Of a DNA stretch of 64,000 bases, positions 34,452 through 42,647 are shown piece after piece. Under the pieces are notes generated by a model, which saw only the letters and a program-made list of their open reading frames with translations, was not told the origin of the DNA and did no database searches. Source of the DNA: Elusimicrobiales bacterium (GTDB taxonomy: Bacteria; Elusimicrobiota; Elusimicrobia; Elusimicrobiales; Elusimicrobiaceae); contig JBAZJT010000002.1 in NCBI GenBank assembly GCA_041651175.1, positions 1-64,000 of the forward strand, written 5' to 3'. A program made the translations under genes and the position numbers. Numbering within the stretch: the first letter of the stretch is position 1; every line of letters starts with the position of its first letter.

Positions 34452-34979
34452 ATGGGCAATACAATGCCCGCAAGGGCGCTCAATCTGGAGCAGTCGGTAA
34501 TAATGCTGCGCGGGCAGCGTGTCATGCTGGACGCAGACCTGGCTGTGTTATACGGTGTCGCCACCAGGGCCTTCAATCAGACTGTAAAGAGGAACCGGAA
34601 ACGGTTCCCCGCCGATTTCATGTTTAAGCTGACGCGGGCGGAAGTTGCCGGCTTGATGTCACAATTTGTGACCTCAAGTTCCGGTCATGGCGGAAGGCGG
34701 TATATCCCTTATGCTTTTACGGAGCATGGCGCGGTGATGGCGTCAATGTTGCTGAATTCGCCGCGCGTCGTTGAAATGAGCATACATGTGGTTCGCGCTT
34801 TTATCCGTTTCCGGCAGGTTTTGTCGGCGAATGCGGAACTGGCGGGGCGGCTGGAAATGCCGGAGCGGCGGGTGCATAAACACGATAAATCTCTGGCGCG
34901 GGTGTTTGAGGCGATGCGGTTGCTGCTGTCCGGGCCGGAAGCGGAGCCCGGGCGCAAGGTTATAGGATTTTGCGGATAG
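34452..34979 (+). CDS. ORF6N-domain protein (phage-type DNA-binding)
   Basis: 175 residues. The ORF6N domain covers about 10-100: an MLDADLAVLYGVATRAFNQTVKRN block, then RFPADFMFKLT, and YAFTEHGAVMASMLLNSPRVVEMS. ORF6N is a KilA-N-like domain found in phage anti-repressors and scattered across bacterial genomes. The C-terminal part is helical and may oligomerise. It starts one base after the M24 stop, so it could be read through from that promoter. No other phage gene lies nearby, so it is likely an isolated acquisition. Confidence 0.85.
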   Translation: MGNTMPARALNLEQSVIMLRGQRVMLDADLAVLYGVATRAFNQTVKRNRKRFPADFMFKLTRAEVAGLMSQFVTSSSGHGGRRYIPYAFTEHGAVMASMLLNSPRVVEMSIHVVRAFIRFRQVLSANAELAGRLEMPERRVHKHDKSLARVFEAMRLLLSGPEAEPGRKVIGFCG

Positions 34980-35033
34980 GCCGGAGTTTCCGCGCAGGAT
35001 ATTCCGGCAGATTGTTAAAACACGGAGGATGAT

Positions 35034-35600
35034 ATGGTGATATTCACGGTGGCTGTGGTTGTTGTGCTGTTGTGGGGGGCGGTTACATACAATGCGCTGA
35101 TAACGTTGCGCAACAATGTGGCCAACGGCTTCCGCCAGATAGACGTGCAGCTCAAACGCCGCTACGACCTGATACCCAATCTGGTCAACGCGGTAAAAGG
35201 CGAGATGAAGTTTGAAAAAGAGACGCTGGAGCGCGTCATCGCCGCGCGCGGCGCCGCGCTGGCGGCCAATTCCACCGGCAATGTGTCCGACATCTCCAAA
35301 AAAGAGGGCGAACTGTCGTCCGCGCTGGGCAGGCTGCTGGCAATCTCGGAAAATTACCCCAACCTCAAGGCCAGCGAGAACGTAAAAACGCTCATGGAGG
35401 AGGTCGCCTCCACCGAGAATAAAATCGCCTTCGCCCGGCAGTTTTACAACGACATTGTAACCGCCTTCAACACCAAACAACAGGTGTTTCCCAGCAATTT
35501 CGTGGCGCAGTTCGGCGGTTTTAAGCCGGCGGATTTGTTTGCGATACCCGAGTCGTCGGCGGAGGAGCGTCAGGCCCCTAAAGTGGATCTTGCCGCGTAA
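35034..35600 (+). CDS. lemA: LemA family protein
   Basis: 188 residues. A single N-terminal membrane helix (about 2-22) is followed by the LemA coiled core: YNALITLRNNVANGFRQIDVQLKRRYDLIPNLVNAVKG, the family signature, with further long helices after it. LemA proteins are anchored with most of the chain outside the membrane; their role is unclear. A CGGAGG ribosome site sits just upstream. Its last 31 bases overlap the convergent hypF gene. Confidence 0.9.
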   Translation: MVIFTVAVVVVLLWGAVTYNALITLRNNVANGFRQIDVQLKRRYDLIPNLVNAVKGEMKFEKETLERVIAARGAALAANSTGNVSDISKKEGELSSALGRLLAISENYPNLKASENVKTLMEEVASTENKIAFARQFYNDIVTAFNTKQQVFPSNFVAQFGGFKPADLFAIPESSAEERQAPKVDLAA

Positions 35601-37834
35601 ACCTGGCCCAGGGCGAGGCCTCCGTCGTTGGCGGGAACCTGCCGGTTGCAGTAAACCTCGTATCCGGCGCGGGCCAGCCGCCCGGTGCACAGACCCAGCA
35701 GCAGCCTGTTCTGAAATACTCCGCCGGAAAGCGCGATTTTTTTAGTCCCGCTTTCCGGCGATATTTTTTGAACCGCCGCCGCTGCCGCCGCGCACAGCGC
35801 GCCGTGGAAACGCCTCGCCGCCGCCGCGCGCGGAAGCGGATTTTCCAGCGCGGCGCGTATCAGCGGAGAAGGGTCCATAACCCAAAGCCCGTTTTCCTTG
35901 TAAATATCAAAATTCCAGCCGTCGTCCGCCCCGCCGCGGCAGAGCGATTCAAATTCCATTGCGGCCTGCGCCTCGTAGCCGGCTTTTGCCGGCCCGCCGC
36001 ACAGGAAAGACATGGCGTCAAACAGCCTGCCCATGCTTGTCGTATACGGCGAGTTGAAGCCGCTTTCAATCATGCGGGCGGCGGTGTCAACGCCGTCCAG
36101 ACCGCCAAAGACGCGGCCCGCCTTGTCGCGCCAGTTGTTGCCGTAAACCGACATTATCCACGACAGCGCCATGCGCCATATTTCAACCGCCGCAACGTCG
36201 CCGCCGGGCAGGCGCACGGCTTTCAGCGCTCCGCGCCTTTCCCATTTGGCGCCTTCGCAGACCAGTATTTCCCCGCCCCAGATTGAGCCGTCCGGCCCCA
36301 GGCCGGTTCCGTCAAAAGCCAGCCCTATGACGGGGCCGTTTATATCATGCTCGGCCATTACCGAGGCGATATGCGCGTAATGATGCTGCACGGCGACAGT
36401 CTTTACGCCCAGGGATTTGGCTATGCGCGTGGCGGCGTAATCGGGGTGCAGGTCATGCGCGGCGGTTTCGGCTTTCACGCCCAGCAGCGCCTGCATTTTC
36501 TCCAGCGTTTCCAGATAAAACGATTCGCAACCCGGCTCGTCCATCTCGCCGATATGCTGGGACAGGAAAGCCTCCGCCCCGCGCGCCAGGCAGAAAGCGC
36601 CCTTCATCTGCCCGCCCGCGCCCAGCGCGCAGCCGCCCCCGCGCCCGAGGCGCACGGACTGCGGAGTGTATCCCCGCGCCCGCCTTATAATACGCGGCTG
36701 CCCGTCCTGAACAAATGCCACCGAGTCGTCGCAGCGGTTGTGTATGCCGCGGTTGTGGTCCAGCACGGCGCCGGCCAGGCCGGGCAGCCTTTGCAGGACT
36801 TGCTCCTTACTGATGCAGATAGGCTCGTCGCGCAGATTAGCGGATGTCATCACCAGCGGGCCGTCAAAGCCGCGCTTTGCCAGCTCCGCAAACAGCAGCC
36901 TGTGCAGCGGGGTGTAGGCCGCCATCACCGCCGCGGTCGCAAGCCCCGGCGACACCGCCGGCGCGTTTTCTTTTTTTCGCAGCATCACCGCGGGCGCGGC
37001 GGGCGAGTTGAAAAGCGCCTCCTCCTCCGCGCTCATTTCGCAGAATTTTTTGGCGGCTGCGGCGCAGGCGGCCATGAGGGCGAAGGGTTTTGCCGGCCTG
37101 TTTTTGGCCTTGCGCAATCTGTCCAGTGCGGCGGCATTGGCGGCGTCGCAGGCCAGTTGAAATCCGCCCAGGCTTTTTACCGCCGCTATCGCGCCGGATA
37201 AAATCAGCCTTGCGGCCTCCGGCAGGGCGGTCTCGCCGGAAAATGTCCGCGCGCCGCATTCCAGCGTTATATGCGGGCCGCAGACGGGGCAGCAGTTGGG
37301 CTGCGCGTGGAAGCGGCGGTTGTCCGGGTCGCCGAACTCGCGCGCGCAGTCCGCGCACATTTCAAATTCCGACATGGTGGTGTTGGCCCTGTCATAAGGC
37401 AGCGATTTGACTATGGTAAAGCGCGGCCCGCAGTCCGTGCAGTTTGCAAACGGATAATTGAAACGGCGGTTGTCCGGCTCCGCAATATCGCGCGCGCAGG
37501 CGGGGCATACCGCCAGGTCCGCCGGGATGATGGCCGCTCCCGCCTGGCCGGAGCGGCTTTGGCGGATTTCAAAAACGGCGTCCCCCGCGGCGGGCAGCGG
37601 CGACATTGTGATGGAATCTATCCGGGACTGCGGCGGGCGGCGGGTTTTTAAATCCGCGGAGAAACGCTCCAGCTTTTCCGGTTCGCCCTCGGCCTCTATT
37701 ATGACTCCGGCGGGGGTGTTGGCCGTCCAGCCGGTTATGCCGTGTTCTTTCGCCAGCCGGCTCACAAAAGGCCGAAACCCCACCCCCTGCACCACGCCTT
37801 CTATTTTTATACCGAGTCTGGTTTTGCCCGTCAT
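35570..37834 (-). CDS. hypF: Carbamoyltransferase HypF
   Basis: 754 residues with the full HypF architecture. An acylphosphatase domain (VQGVGFRPFV, about 15-24) is followed by two zinc-finger pairs (CPACA...CTDCG and CADCA...CCPVCG, about 108-185), a YrdC-like domain (about 200-380) and a Kae1-like domain with HHYAHIASVMAEH near 483. HypF makes the carbamoyl group that HypE converts to the cyanide ligands of [NiFe]-hydrogenase. It starts divergently from the PTPS gene and TATCAT lies six bases before its ATG. Confidence 0.95.
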   Translation of the reverse strand: MTGKTRLGIKIEGVVQGVGFRPFVSRLAKEHGITGWTANTPAGVIIEAEGEPEKLERFSADLKTRRPPQSRIDSITMSPLPAAGDAVFEIRQSRSGQAGAAIIPADLAVCPACARDIAEPDNRRFNYPFANCTDCGPRFTIVKSLPYDRANTTMSEFEMCADCAREFGDPDNRRFHAQPNCCPVCGPHITLECGARTFSGETALPEAARLILSGAIAAVKSLGGFQLACDAANAAALDRLRKAKNRPAKPFALMAACAAAAKKFCEMSAEEEALFNSPAAPAVMLRKKENAPAVSPGLATAAVMAAYTPLHRLLFAELAKRGFDGPLVMTSANLRDEPICISKEQVLQRLPGLAGAVLDHNRGIHNRCDDSVAFVQDGQPRIIRRARGYTPQSVRLGRGGGCALGAGGQMKGAFCLARGAEAFLSQHIGEMDEPGCESFYLETLEKMQALLGVKAETAAHDLHPDYAATRIAKSLGVKTVAVQHHYAHIASVMAEHDINGPVIGLAFDGTGLGPDGSIWGGEILVCEGAKWERRGALKAVRLPGGDVAAVEIWRMALSWIMSVYGNNWRDKAGRVFGGLDGVDTAARMIESGFNSPYTTSMGRLFDAMSFLCGGPAKAGYEAQAAMEFESLCRGGADDGWNFDIYKENGLWVMDPSPLIRAALENPLPRAAAARRFHGALCAAAAAAVQKISPESGTKKIALSGGVFQNRLLLGLCTGRLARAGYEVYCNRQVPANDGGLALGQVYAARSTLGA

Positions 37835-37859
37835 AAAATAATGATATTATATTGCGGGT
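37835..37859. promoter_or_regulatory. Back-to-back leaderless promoters, hypF / PTPS gene
   Basis: The 25-bp spacer carries TATCAT on the minus strand (37841-37846) and TATATT on the plus strand (37848-37853), one base apart, each ending six bases before the ATG it serves. On the plus side a TGA-TATTAT extended -10 (37842-37850) is an alternative that would leave a leader of two or three bases. Confidence 0.55.
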
Positions 37860-38222
37860 ATGTTCCTCATAAAAACGTTCTCTTTTGACGCGGCGCATAA
37901 CCTGGTTGAATACAAGGGAAAATGCGAGCGGCTGCACGGCCACACCTACCGACTTGCCGTTACGGTGGAGGGAAAACCCTCAAAAAAAGACGGCATGGTG
38001 ATGGATTTTGCGGAGCTTAAAGACATGGTCCGGGAGCTTGTGCTGGAAAAACTGGACCATGCCTATATAAACGACATAATTCCCCAGTCCACCGCCGAGA
38101 ATATGGCGCGGTGGATATGGGACAGGCTGTCCCCCGCGCTCAGGCGCAGAAAAGTCCGTCTTGCGCGGGTGGAGCTTTGGGAAACCCAAGACAGCGCCGC
38201 GGTTTATGAAGGCAAAGATTAA
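37860..38222 (+). CDS. 6-pyruvoyltetrahydropterin synthase family protein with CExxHGH motif
   Basis: 120 residues. Zinc ligands are His13 (FDAAHNL) and His26/His28 in the CERLHGH motif, where Cys22 and Glu23 occur side by side. In this family CxxxHGH marks QueD (queuosine precursor synthesis) and ExxHGH marks the PTPS-III type that replaces dihydroneopterin aldolase in folate synthesis. Proteins with both residues can do both. Here folP and folK follow and no folB is present, so a folate role is likely. A dual role with queuosine cannot be excluded. Confidence 0.85.
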   Translation: MFLIKTFSFDAAHNLVEYKGKCERLHGHTYRLAVTVEGKPSKKDGMVMDFAELKDMVRELVLEKLDHAYINDIIPQSTAENMARWIWDRLSPALRRRKVRLARVELWETQDSAAVYEGKD

Positions 38223-39084
38223 AATCCCGTCAACCGTTCTGGCCGGCGGCAGGGTCATCAAATACCCTTCCACCCGGATGATGGGCGTCATTAACGCCAC
38301 GCCGGATTCGTTTTACGCCGGCTCGCGGTCGGAGAGCGTATCGGCCGTGCTGAAGTCGGCGGAGAAATTCCTCGCCTGCGGCGCGGATTTTCTGGACATA
38401 GGCGGCCAGTCCAGCCGGCCCTGGTCCCGTGAAACCGACGAGAAAACCGAGCGGCTGCGCCTTATCGCCGCCGTGGGCGCGGTGCGAAAGCGTTTTCCGA
38501 AAGCGGTCATTTCGGCAGACACCTACCGGGCCTCCTGCGCGGCGGCGGCCATAGACTGCGGCGCGGACATCATAAACGACATCAGCGCGCTGACCTTTGA
38601 CCCGGAGATGGTTTCTGTCGCCGCCCGGAGCAAAGTCCCCGTCATTTTGATGCACACGCGCGGCAAGCCGCGCGACATGCAGAAAAACACCGGGTATAAA
38701 GACGCCCCGTCCGAAGTGCTGGCCTGGCTGAAGTCCCGCGCGGATTTCGCGCGCGAAGGCGGCATACCGGCGCGCAAGATAATCATAGACCCCGGCATAG
38801 GCTTTGCCAAGCTGCCGGAGCACAACTTCGCCCTTCTGCGCCGCATAGACGAATTTTTCCAGCCCGGCTATCCCGTGCTGGTGGGCCACTCGCGCAAGAT
38901 ATTCATAGGAATACTGCTCGGCTCCGAGGATGCGCCGCTTCCGCCGGACAGCCGGCTTTCCGGCACTCTGGCGGTAACCGCGTATCTGGCTTCGCGGGGG
39001 ACGCATATAGTCCGCGTCCACGACGCGGAGGAGAATGCCGCCGTCCTCAAGCTCTCGTCCGCGTTATGGCGGCAGTCTATTTAA
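38206..39084 (+). CDS. folP: Dihydropteroate synthase
   Basis: 292 residues. RMMGVINATPDSFY (the pterin-binding start), DFLDIGGQSSRPWS, DIINDISAL and PVILMHTRGKP occur in order, as in FolP, and GHSRKIF closes the barrel. It condenses hydroxymethyl-dihydropterin diphosphate with p-aminobenzoate. ATG 38206 lies 17 bases inside the PTPS gene's end. folK overlaps its 3' end by 19 bases, so the three genes form one unit. Confidence 0.92.
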   Translation: MKAKIKIPSTVLAGGRVIKYPSTRMMGVINATPDSFYAGSRSESVSAVLKSAEKFLACGADFLDIGGQSSRPWSRETDEKTERLRLIAAVGAVRKRFPKAVISADTYRASCAAAAIDCGADIINDISALTFDPEMVSVAARSKVPVILMHTRGKPRDMQKNTGYKDAPSEVLAWLKSRADFAREGGIPARKIIIDPGIGFAKLPEHNFALLRRIDEFFQPGYPVLVGHSRKIFIGILLGSEDAPLPPDSRLSGTLAVTAYLASRGTHIVRVHDAEENAAVLKLSSALWRQSI

Positions 39085-39551
39085 GCCTCGGCTCCAATCT
39101 GGGCGCGCGGGAGGAAAACATCGCCGCCGCCGTCGCCGCGCTGGTAAAAAGCGGGGTGCGCGTGCTGAAAGCCTCGTCCGTCGTTGAAACCCGGCCCTAT
39201 GGGCTGGCCGGCCAGCCGGATTTCCTGAACTGCGCGCTGGAATGCGAAACGGAGCTTTCCCCGCCGGAACTGCTTGCCGCCGCCCTGCGCATAGAGGCCG
39301 GCCTGGGGAGGGAGCGGCGCGTCAGGTGGGGGCCGCGCACCGTGGACATAGATATTATTTTTTACGGCGGGGAAATCATAAATTCACCGGAACTAACGGT
39401 GCCGCATCCCGATATGGCCAACAGGGAATTCGTCCTGGGCCCGCTTTGCGAGCTGGCGCCGGACCTGGCGCACCCGGTGTTGAAGCTCACCGTTTGCGAA
39501 CTGCGCCGACGTCTTGCAAAGTCTCAAGAACCAGCCCGGCAAGATAAATAG
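39066..39551 (+). CDS. folK: 6-hydroxymethyl-7,8-dihydropterin pyrophosphokinase
   Basis: 161 residues with YLSLGSNLGAREENI at the start, FLNCALECET in the middle, and the HPPK signature RWGPRTVDIDIIFYGGE around 83-99. It transfers diphosphate from ATP to the hydroxymethylpterin made upstream. It completes the PTPS-folP-folK set. Its 3' end overlaps the convergent folC by 65 bases, so the last roughly 20 codons are read on both strands. Confidence 0.93.
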   Translation: MAAVYLSLGSNLGAREENIAAAVAALVKSGVRVLKASSVVETRPYGLAGQPDFLNCALECETELSPPELLAAALRIEAGLGRERRVRWGPRTVDIDIIFYGGEIINSPELTVPHPDMANREFVLGPLCELAPDLAHPVLKLTVCELRRRLAKSQEPARQDK

Positions 39552-40752
39552 AGCCTATCACCAGAACGAAATTCTTCTCCGCCGGTTTGGGGCCTATCAG
39601 CCGCCGGACAAGCGCGGCGCAATCCTCCGTGCAATGCGCTCCGGTCTTTTTCAACTGCTCAAACGGCTTGGCGTGTCCCGGTATTTTAGCGGCGGTTATA
39701 TCCGGGAAAGCCGCCGATACTTTTTTCAGGAAACCGGCGGCGTCCCTGTTGCCGGAGACGGCGAAGATGACTTTGCCCGGCGGCGGGATTATTTCAAGGC
39801 GGACCAGTTGTTTGATAACAGCCAAATCCGCGTCCAGAGACTGTTCGTTATGCGCGCAGGAAAACAGCGCGGGATTGCAGTTTTTGAGCCGGACGATTTC
39901 AAGCCTGCCCGCCCAGAAAGCCCCGGCCAGCGCTTTGGCCGCTTTTGGAAAACTGAAATTATTTCCAAGCAGGTATTGCGCGGCCTCCAGCGCGAGGCAG
40001 CCGTTTTCGGCGTAAATGCCGCCGAACATGGGGATGCGCAGGTTGTGCCCCCGGTATTCAAATTCCGTGCCGCGCACGGACAGCCGGACGCGGCGCGGCT
40101 TCGGCGAAAACGAAAGCTCCGCCCCAGCGCGCGCAGCGGTGTTTTTCAGGATTCTTCCGGCGGTTTGGGGCTGCCGGCAGGAAAACGCCCGGCGGCAGAA
40201 TTTCAGCGGCGCGGCTTTTGTGCGCGCGATGGCTGACAGCGAATTTCCCAGCACGTCGCGGTGTTCAAGCGATATGGTGGTAAACACCAGGCAGGGGGAG
40301 CGGAATGCGCTTACCGCATCATGCTCGCCGCCAAGTCCTGTCTCCAGCACGGTAAAACCTGTTTTCTGCCGTTTGAAAAAATCGCAGGCCATCAGAGTAA
40401 GCCTTTCAAAATGGGTGAGGCCGTGTTTTTCAAAAACCGGTTTCAGAGTGAAATACAGTCGCCCGAATTGCGCGGGGGTTATGGCCTTGCCGCCGACGGC
40501 AATCCGTTCGCATGGCGAGACCAGATGCGGCGAGGTGTAGAGGCCGCACCGTATCCCGTGCGCCGCGATTATGCGCGAGACGAAAAAGGAGGTGGAGCCT
40601 TTGCCGTTGCTGCCTATTATCTGCGCCCGCCCGCAGCCAAGCCCGCCGGTCTCGGCCAGCGCGGCCTCCATGCAGGCGGTGTTGAGCCTGCCGGGCGGCG
40701 GGAAGCGCGGAATGGCGTCAAGCTCCGCGACGGCTTTGCCATAGAGATTCAT
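39487..40752 (-). CDS. folC: Folylpolyglutamate synthase / dihydrofolate synthase
   Basis: 421 residues with the Mur-ligase-like P-loop IIGSNGKGSTSFFVSR near 46-61, GLYTSPHLVSPCERI and VLETGLGGEHDAV, all typical of FolC. It adds glutamate to dihydropteroate and folates. ATG 40752 is chosen; a TTG three codons upstream also fits the frame. A TATAAT lies eight bases upstream. It converges on folK with a 65-bp overlap. Confidence 0.9.
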   Translation of the reverse strand: MNLYGKAVAELDAIPRFPPPGRLNTACMEAALAETGGLGCGRAQIIGSNGKGSTSFFVSRIIAAHGIRCGLYTSPHLVSPCERIAVGGKAITPAQFGRLYFTLKPVFEKHGLTHFERLTLMACDFFKRQKTGFTVLETGLGGEHDAVSAFRSPCLVFTTISLEHRDVLGNSLSAIARTKAAPLKFCRRAFSCRQPQTAGRILKNTAARAGAELSFSPKPRRVRLSVRGTEFEYRGHNLRIPMFGGIYAENGCLALEAAQYLLGNNFSFPKAAKALAGAFWAGRLEIVRLKNCNPALFSCAHNEQSLDADLAVIKQLVRLEIIPPPGKVIFAVSGNRDAAGFLKKVSAAFPDITAAKIPGHAKPFEQLKKTGAHCTEDCAALVRRLIGPKPAEKNFVLVIGSIYLAGLVLETLQDVGAVRKR

Positions 40753-40772
40753 TATGTACAATTATATTACAG
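40753..40772. promoter_or_regulatory. Divergent promoter region, folC / TMTC-like gene
   Basis: The 20-bp spacer is AT-rich. The minus-strand TATAAT (40761-40766) is eight bases from the folC ATG. On the plus strand TATATT (40763-40768, four bases from the ATG) or TACAAT (40757-40762, ten bases) could serve the next gene. Spacing is looser than at the other divergent pairs, but very short leaders are still implied. Confidence 0.4.
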
Positions 40773-42647
40773 ATGGAGAGAACCGGCTGGAACAAATTTC
40801 TGCCTTTATTGCTGGCCGCGCTGACGGCGGCGGCTTTTCTGCCGTCGCTGTCCAACGGGTTCACCAACTGGGACGACCAGCTCTATCTCACCGCCAATAC
40901 GGCGGTGCGCTCGCTTTCCCCGGCGGGGGTGGCGGATATTTTCTCGCATTTCCACAGGGGGCTTTACAAGCCGCTGGTTTTTCTTAGCTTTGCGGTTGAA
41001 TATCATTTTTTCGGGCTTAACCCGGTTGTTTATCACGCGACAAACCTGCTGTTCCATGTCTGCAACGCGCTGCTGGTTTTCTGGTTCCTGTTTCTGGTTA
41101 CGGAGCGGCGCGGGCTGGCCTTCTGCGCCGCGCTGCTGTTCTCGGTCCATCCGCTGCGCGTGGAATCCGTGGCCTGGATTGCCGAGAGAAAGGACATGCT
41201 CTCCTCTTTTTTCGCGCTGCTGGCGCTGGTTTTTCATGTATTGCGCCGCAGGCGGGGACAACCGGTGTTTGCTGTCCTGTCCGGCGTTATGCTGGCATTG
41301 TCGCTGCTGGCCAATGCCAAGGCGGTGATGCTGCCCTTCATCATGGCGGTTACGGATATTTATATGGGAACGCCGGTCCGCAAAAGTCTGCGGGACTGCC
41401 TGCCGTATCTGGGCGTAACCGTGATGCTGGGCCTGGTCAACCTGTTCGCGCTGCGCTCGGCGGATGCCGGGGCGCGGCTGCCTTCGTTTGCAAGCCCGCT
41501 GATAGCGTCTTACGGGTTTCTGCTCTACATCGCCAAGACGCTGCTGCCGGTCCATCTGTCGGTGCTATACCCGTATCCCAAAGGCTATCCCGCGAGCCTG
41601 CCGCCGGAATATTGGCTTGCGCCTTTGGCCGCGGCGGTTGCTGTCTGGCTTTTTATCCGCGTTACGCGCGCTGACGCCGCGGCCCGCTACGGCGGCGCGT
41701 TTTACGCAGTGTATATTTTCCCTTTTCTGCAATGGATGCCCGTCCAGCCCGGCGTGGCGATGGAGCATCTGAGCTATTTCCCGTCCATAGGGCTTTCGCT
41801 TGCGCTGGCGGCGGTGTTTGCCCGCTGGCGCAGCCGCGCCATGCCCGCCGTTTTCGCCGCCGCCATTGCGATGCTTTGCGTTCTCACCTGGCAGAGAAAC
41901 AAGGTATGGAAGGACAGTTTTTCGCTCTGGAACGACAGAATCGCCGCCTATCCCGATTCAACGGTGGGCTATCTCAACCGGGGCATGGCCTGGTACGAAG
42001 CGGGCGACGCCGCCCGCGCCATCGCCGATTTCACCAAAACGGCGGAGCTAAACCCCAAATTCCGCTCCGCTTATGTAAAACGCGGCGAGGCGTATTTCGC
42101 CATTGGCGATTACGGCAAGGCGCTGGCCGACGCGCGGCTGGCGGTGGAGCTTTCCGCCTCCGCTGACGATACCGCGCCCAGCCGCGCCGTGCTGGCGGAA
42201 GCGCATTTTCTGGAAGGCAGCGTGCTTGCGCTCAACGGCGGCGGCAAAGCCGCCGAGGCCGCCTTTGACGCCGCGCTGGCCCTGGAGCCGGAACATCCGC
42301 AGTCGCTGGCCGCCAAGGCGCGCTTTGTGCTGGAGCGCGGCGAAACCGCGCGCGCGGCGGAGATGTTTGCAAAAGCGGCGGGAATATCCCCGCTTTCGCC
42401 GGATTTGTGGAACGGGCTGGGCGCGGCGCGCTCGGCCTGCGGGGATTACGCGGCGGCTGCCGCAAGTTACGGGCGCGCGCTGGAAATAAACCCGGCCTAT
42501 GCCGACGCCTGGGCCAACTGGGCGGTAACCTGCCTCAATTCCGGAGATTTAGCCTGCGCCGGCGAGAAGCTGCGCAGGGCGCAAAGCCTGGGCTACAGGC
42601 CCGCGCCGGATTTGATAAAAGCCATGCGCGCCGCGGGGGTTAAATAA
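40773..42647 (+). CDS. TMTC-like membrane protein with C-terminal TPR repeats
   Basis: 624 residues. The first roughly 390 form about ten membrane helices with an early NWDDQLYL acidic loop, FGLNPVVYHATNLLFHVCNALLVFW and SVHPLRVESVAWIAERKDMLS, features of the TMTC/PMT-like GT-C glycosyltransferases. About six TPR units follow in the C-terminal 230 residues, as in TMTC proteins. It may transfer a lipid-linked sugar to exported proteins; the TPRs would be periplasmic. The stop overlaps the asnB ATG by one base. Confidence 0.8.
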   Translation: MERTGWNKFLPLLLAALTAAAFLPSLSNGFTNWDDQLYLTANTAVRSLSPAGVADIFSHFHRGLYKPLVFLSFAVEYHFFGLNPVVYHATNLLFHVCNALLVFWFLFLVTERRGLAFCAALLFSVHPLRVESVAWIAERKDMLSSFFALLALVFHVLRRRRGQPVFAVLSGVMLALSLLANAKAVMLPFIMAVTDIYMGTPVRKSLRDCLPYLGVTVMLGLVNLFALRSADAGARLPSFASPLIASYGFLLYIAKTLLPVHLSVLYPYPKGYPASLPPEYWLAPLAAAVAVWLFIRVTRADAAARYGGAFYAVYIFPFLQWMPVQPGVAMEHLSYFPSIGLSLALAAVFARWRSRAMPAVFAAAIAMLCVLTWQRNKVWKDSFSLWNDRIAAYPDSTVGYLNRGMAWYEAGDAARAIADFTKTAELNPKFRSAYVKRGEAYFAIGDYGKALADARLAVELSASADDTAPSRAVLAEAHFLEGSVLALNGGGKAAEAAFDAALALEPEHPQSLAAKARFVLERGETARAAEMFAKAAGISPLSPDLWNGLGAARSACGDYAAAAASYGRALEINPAYADAWANWAVTCLNSGDLACAGEKLRRAQSLGYRPAPDLIKAMRAAGVK

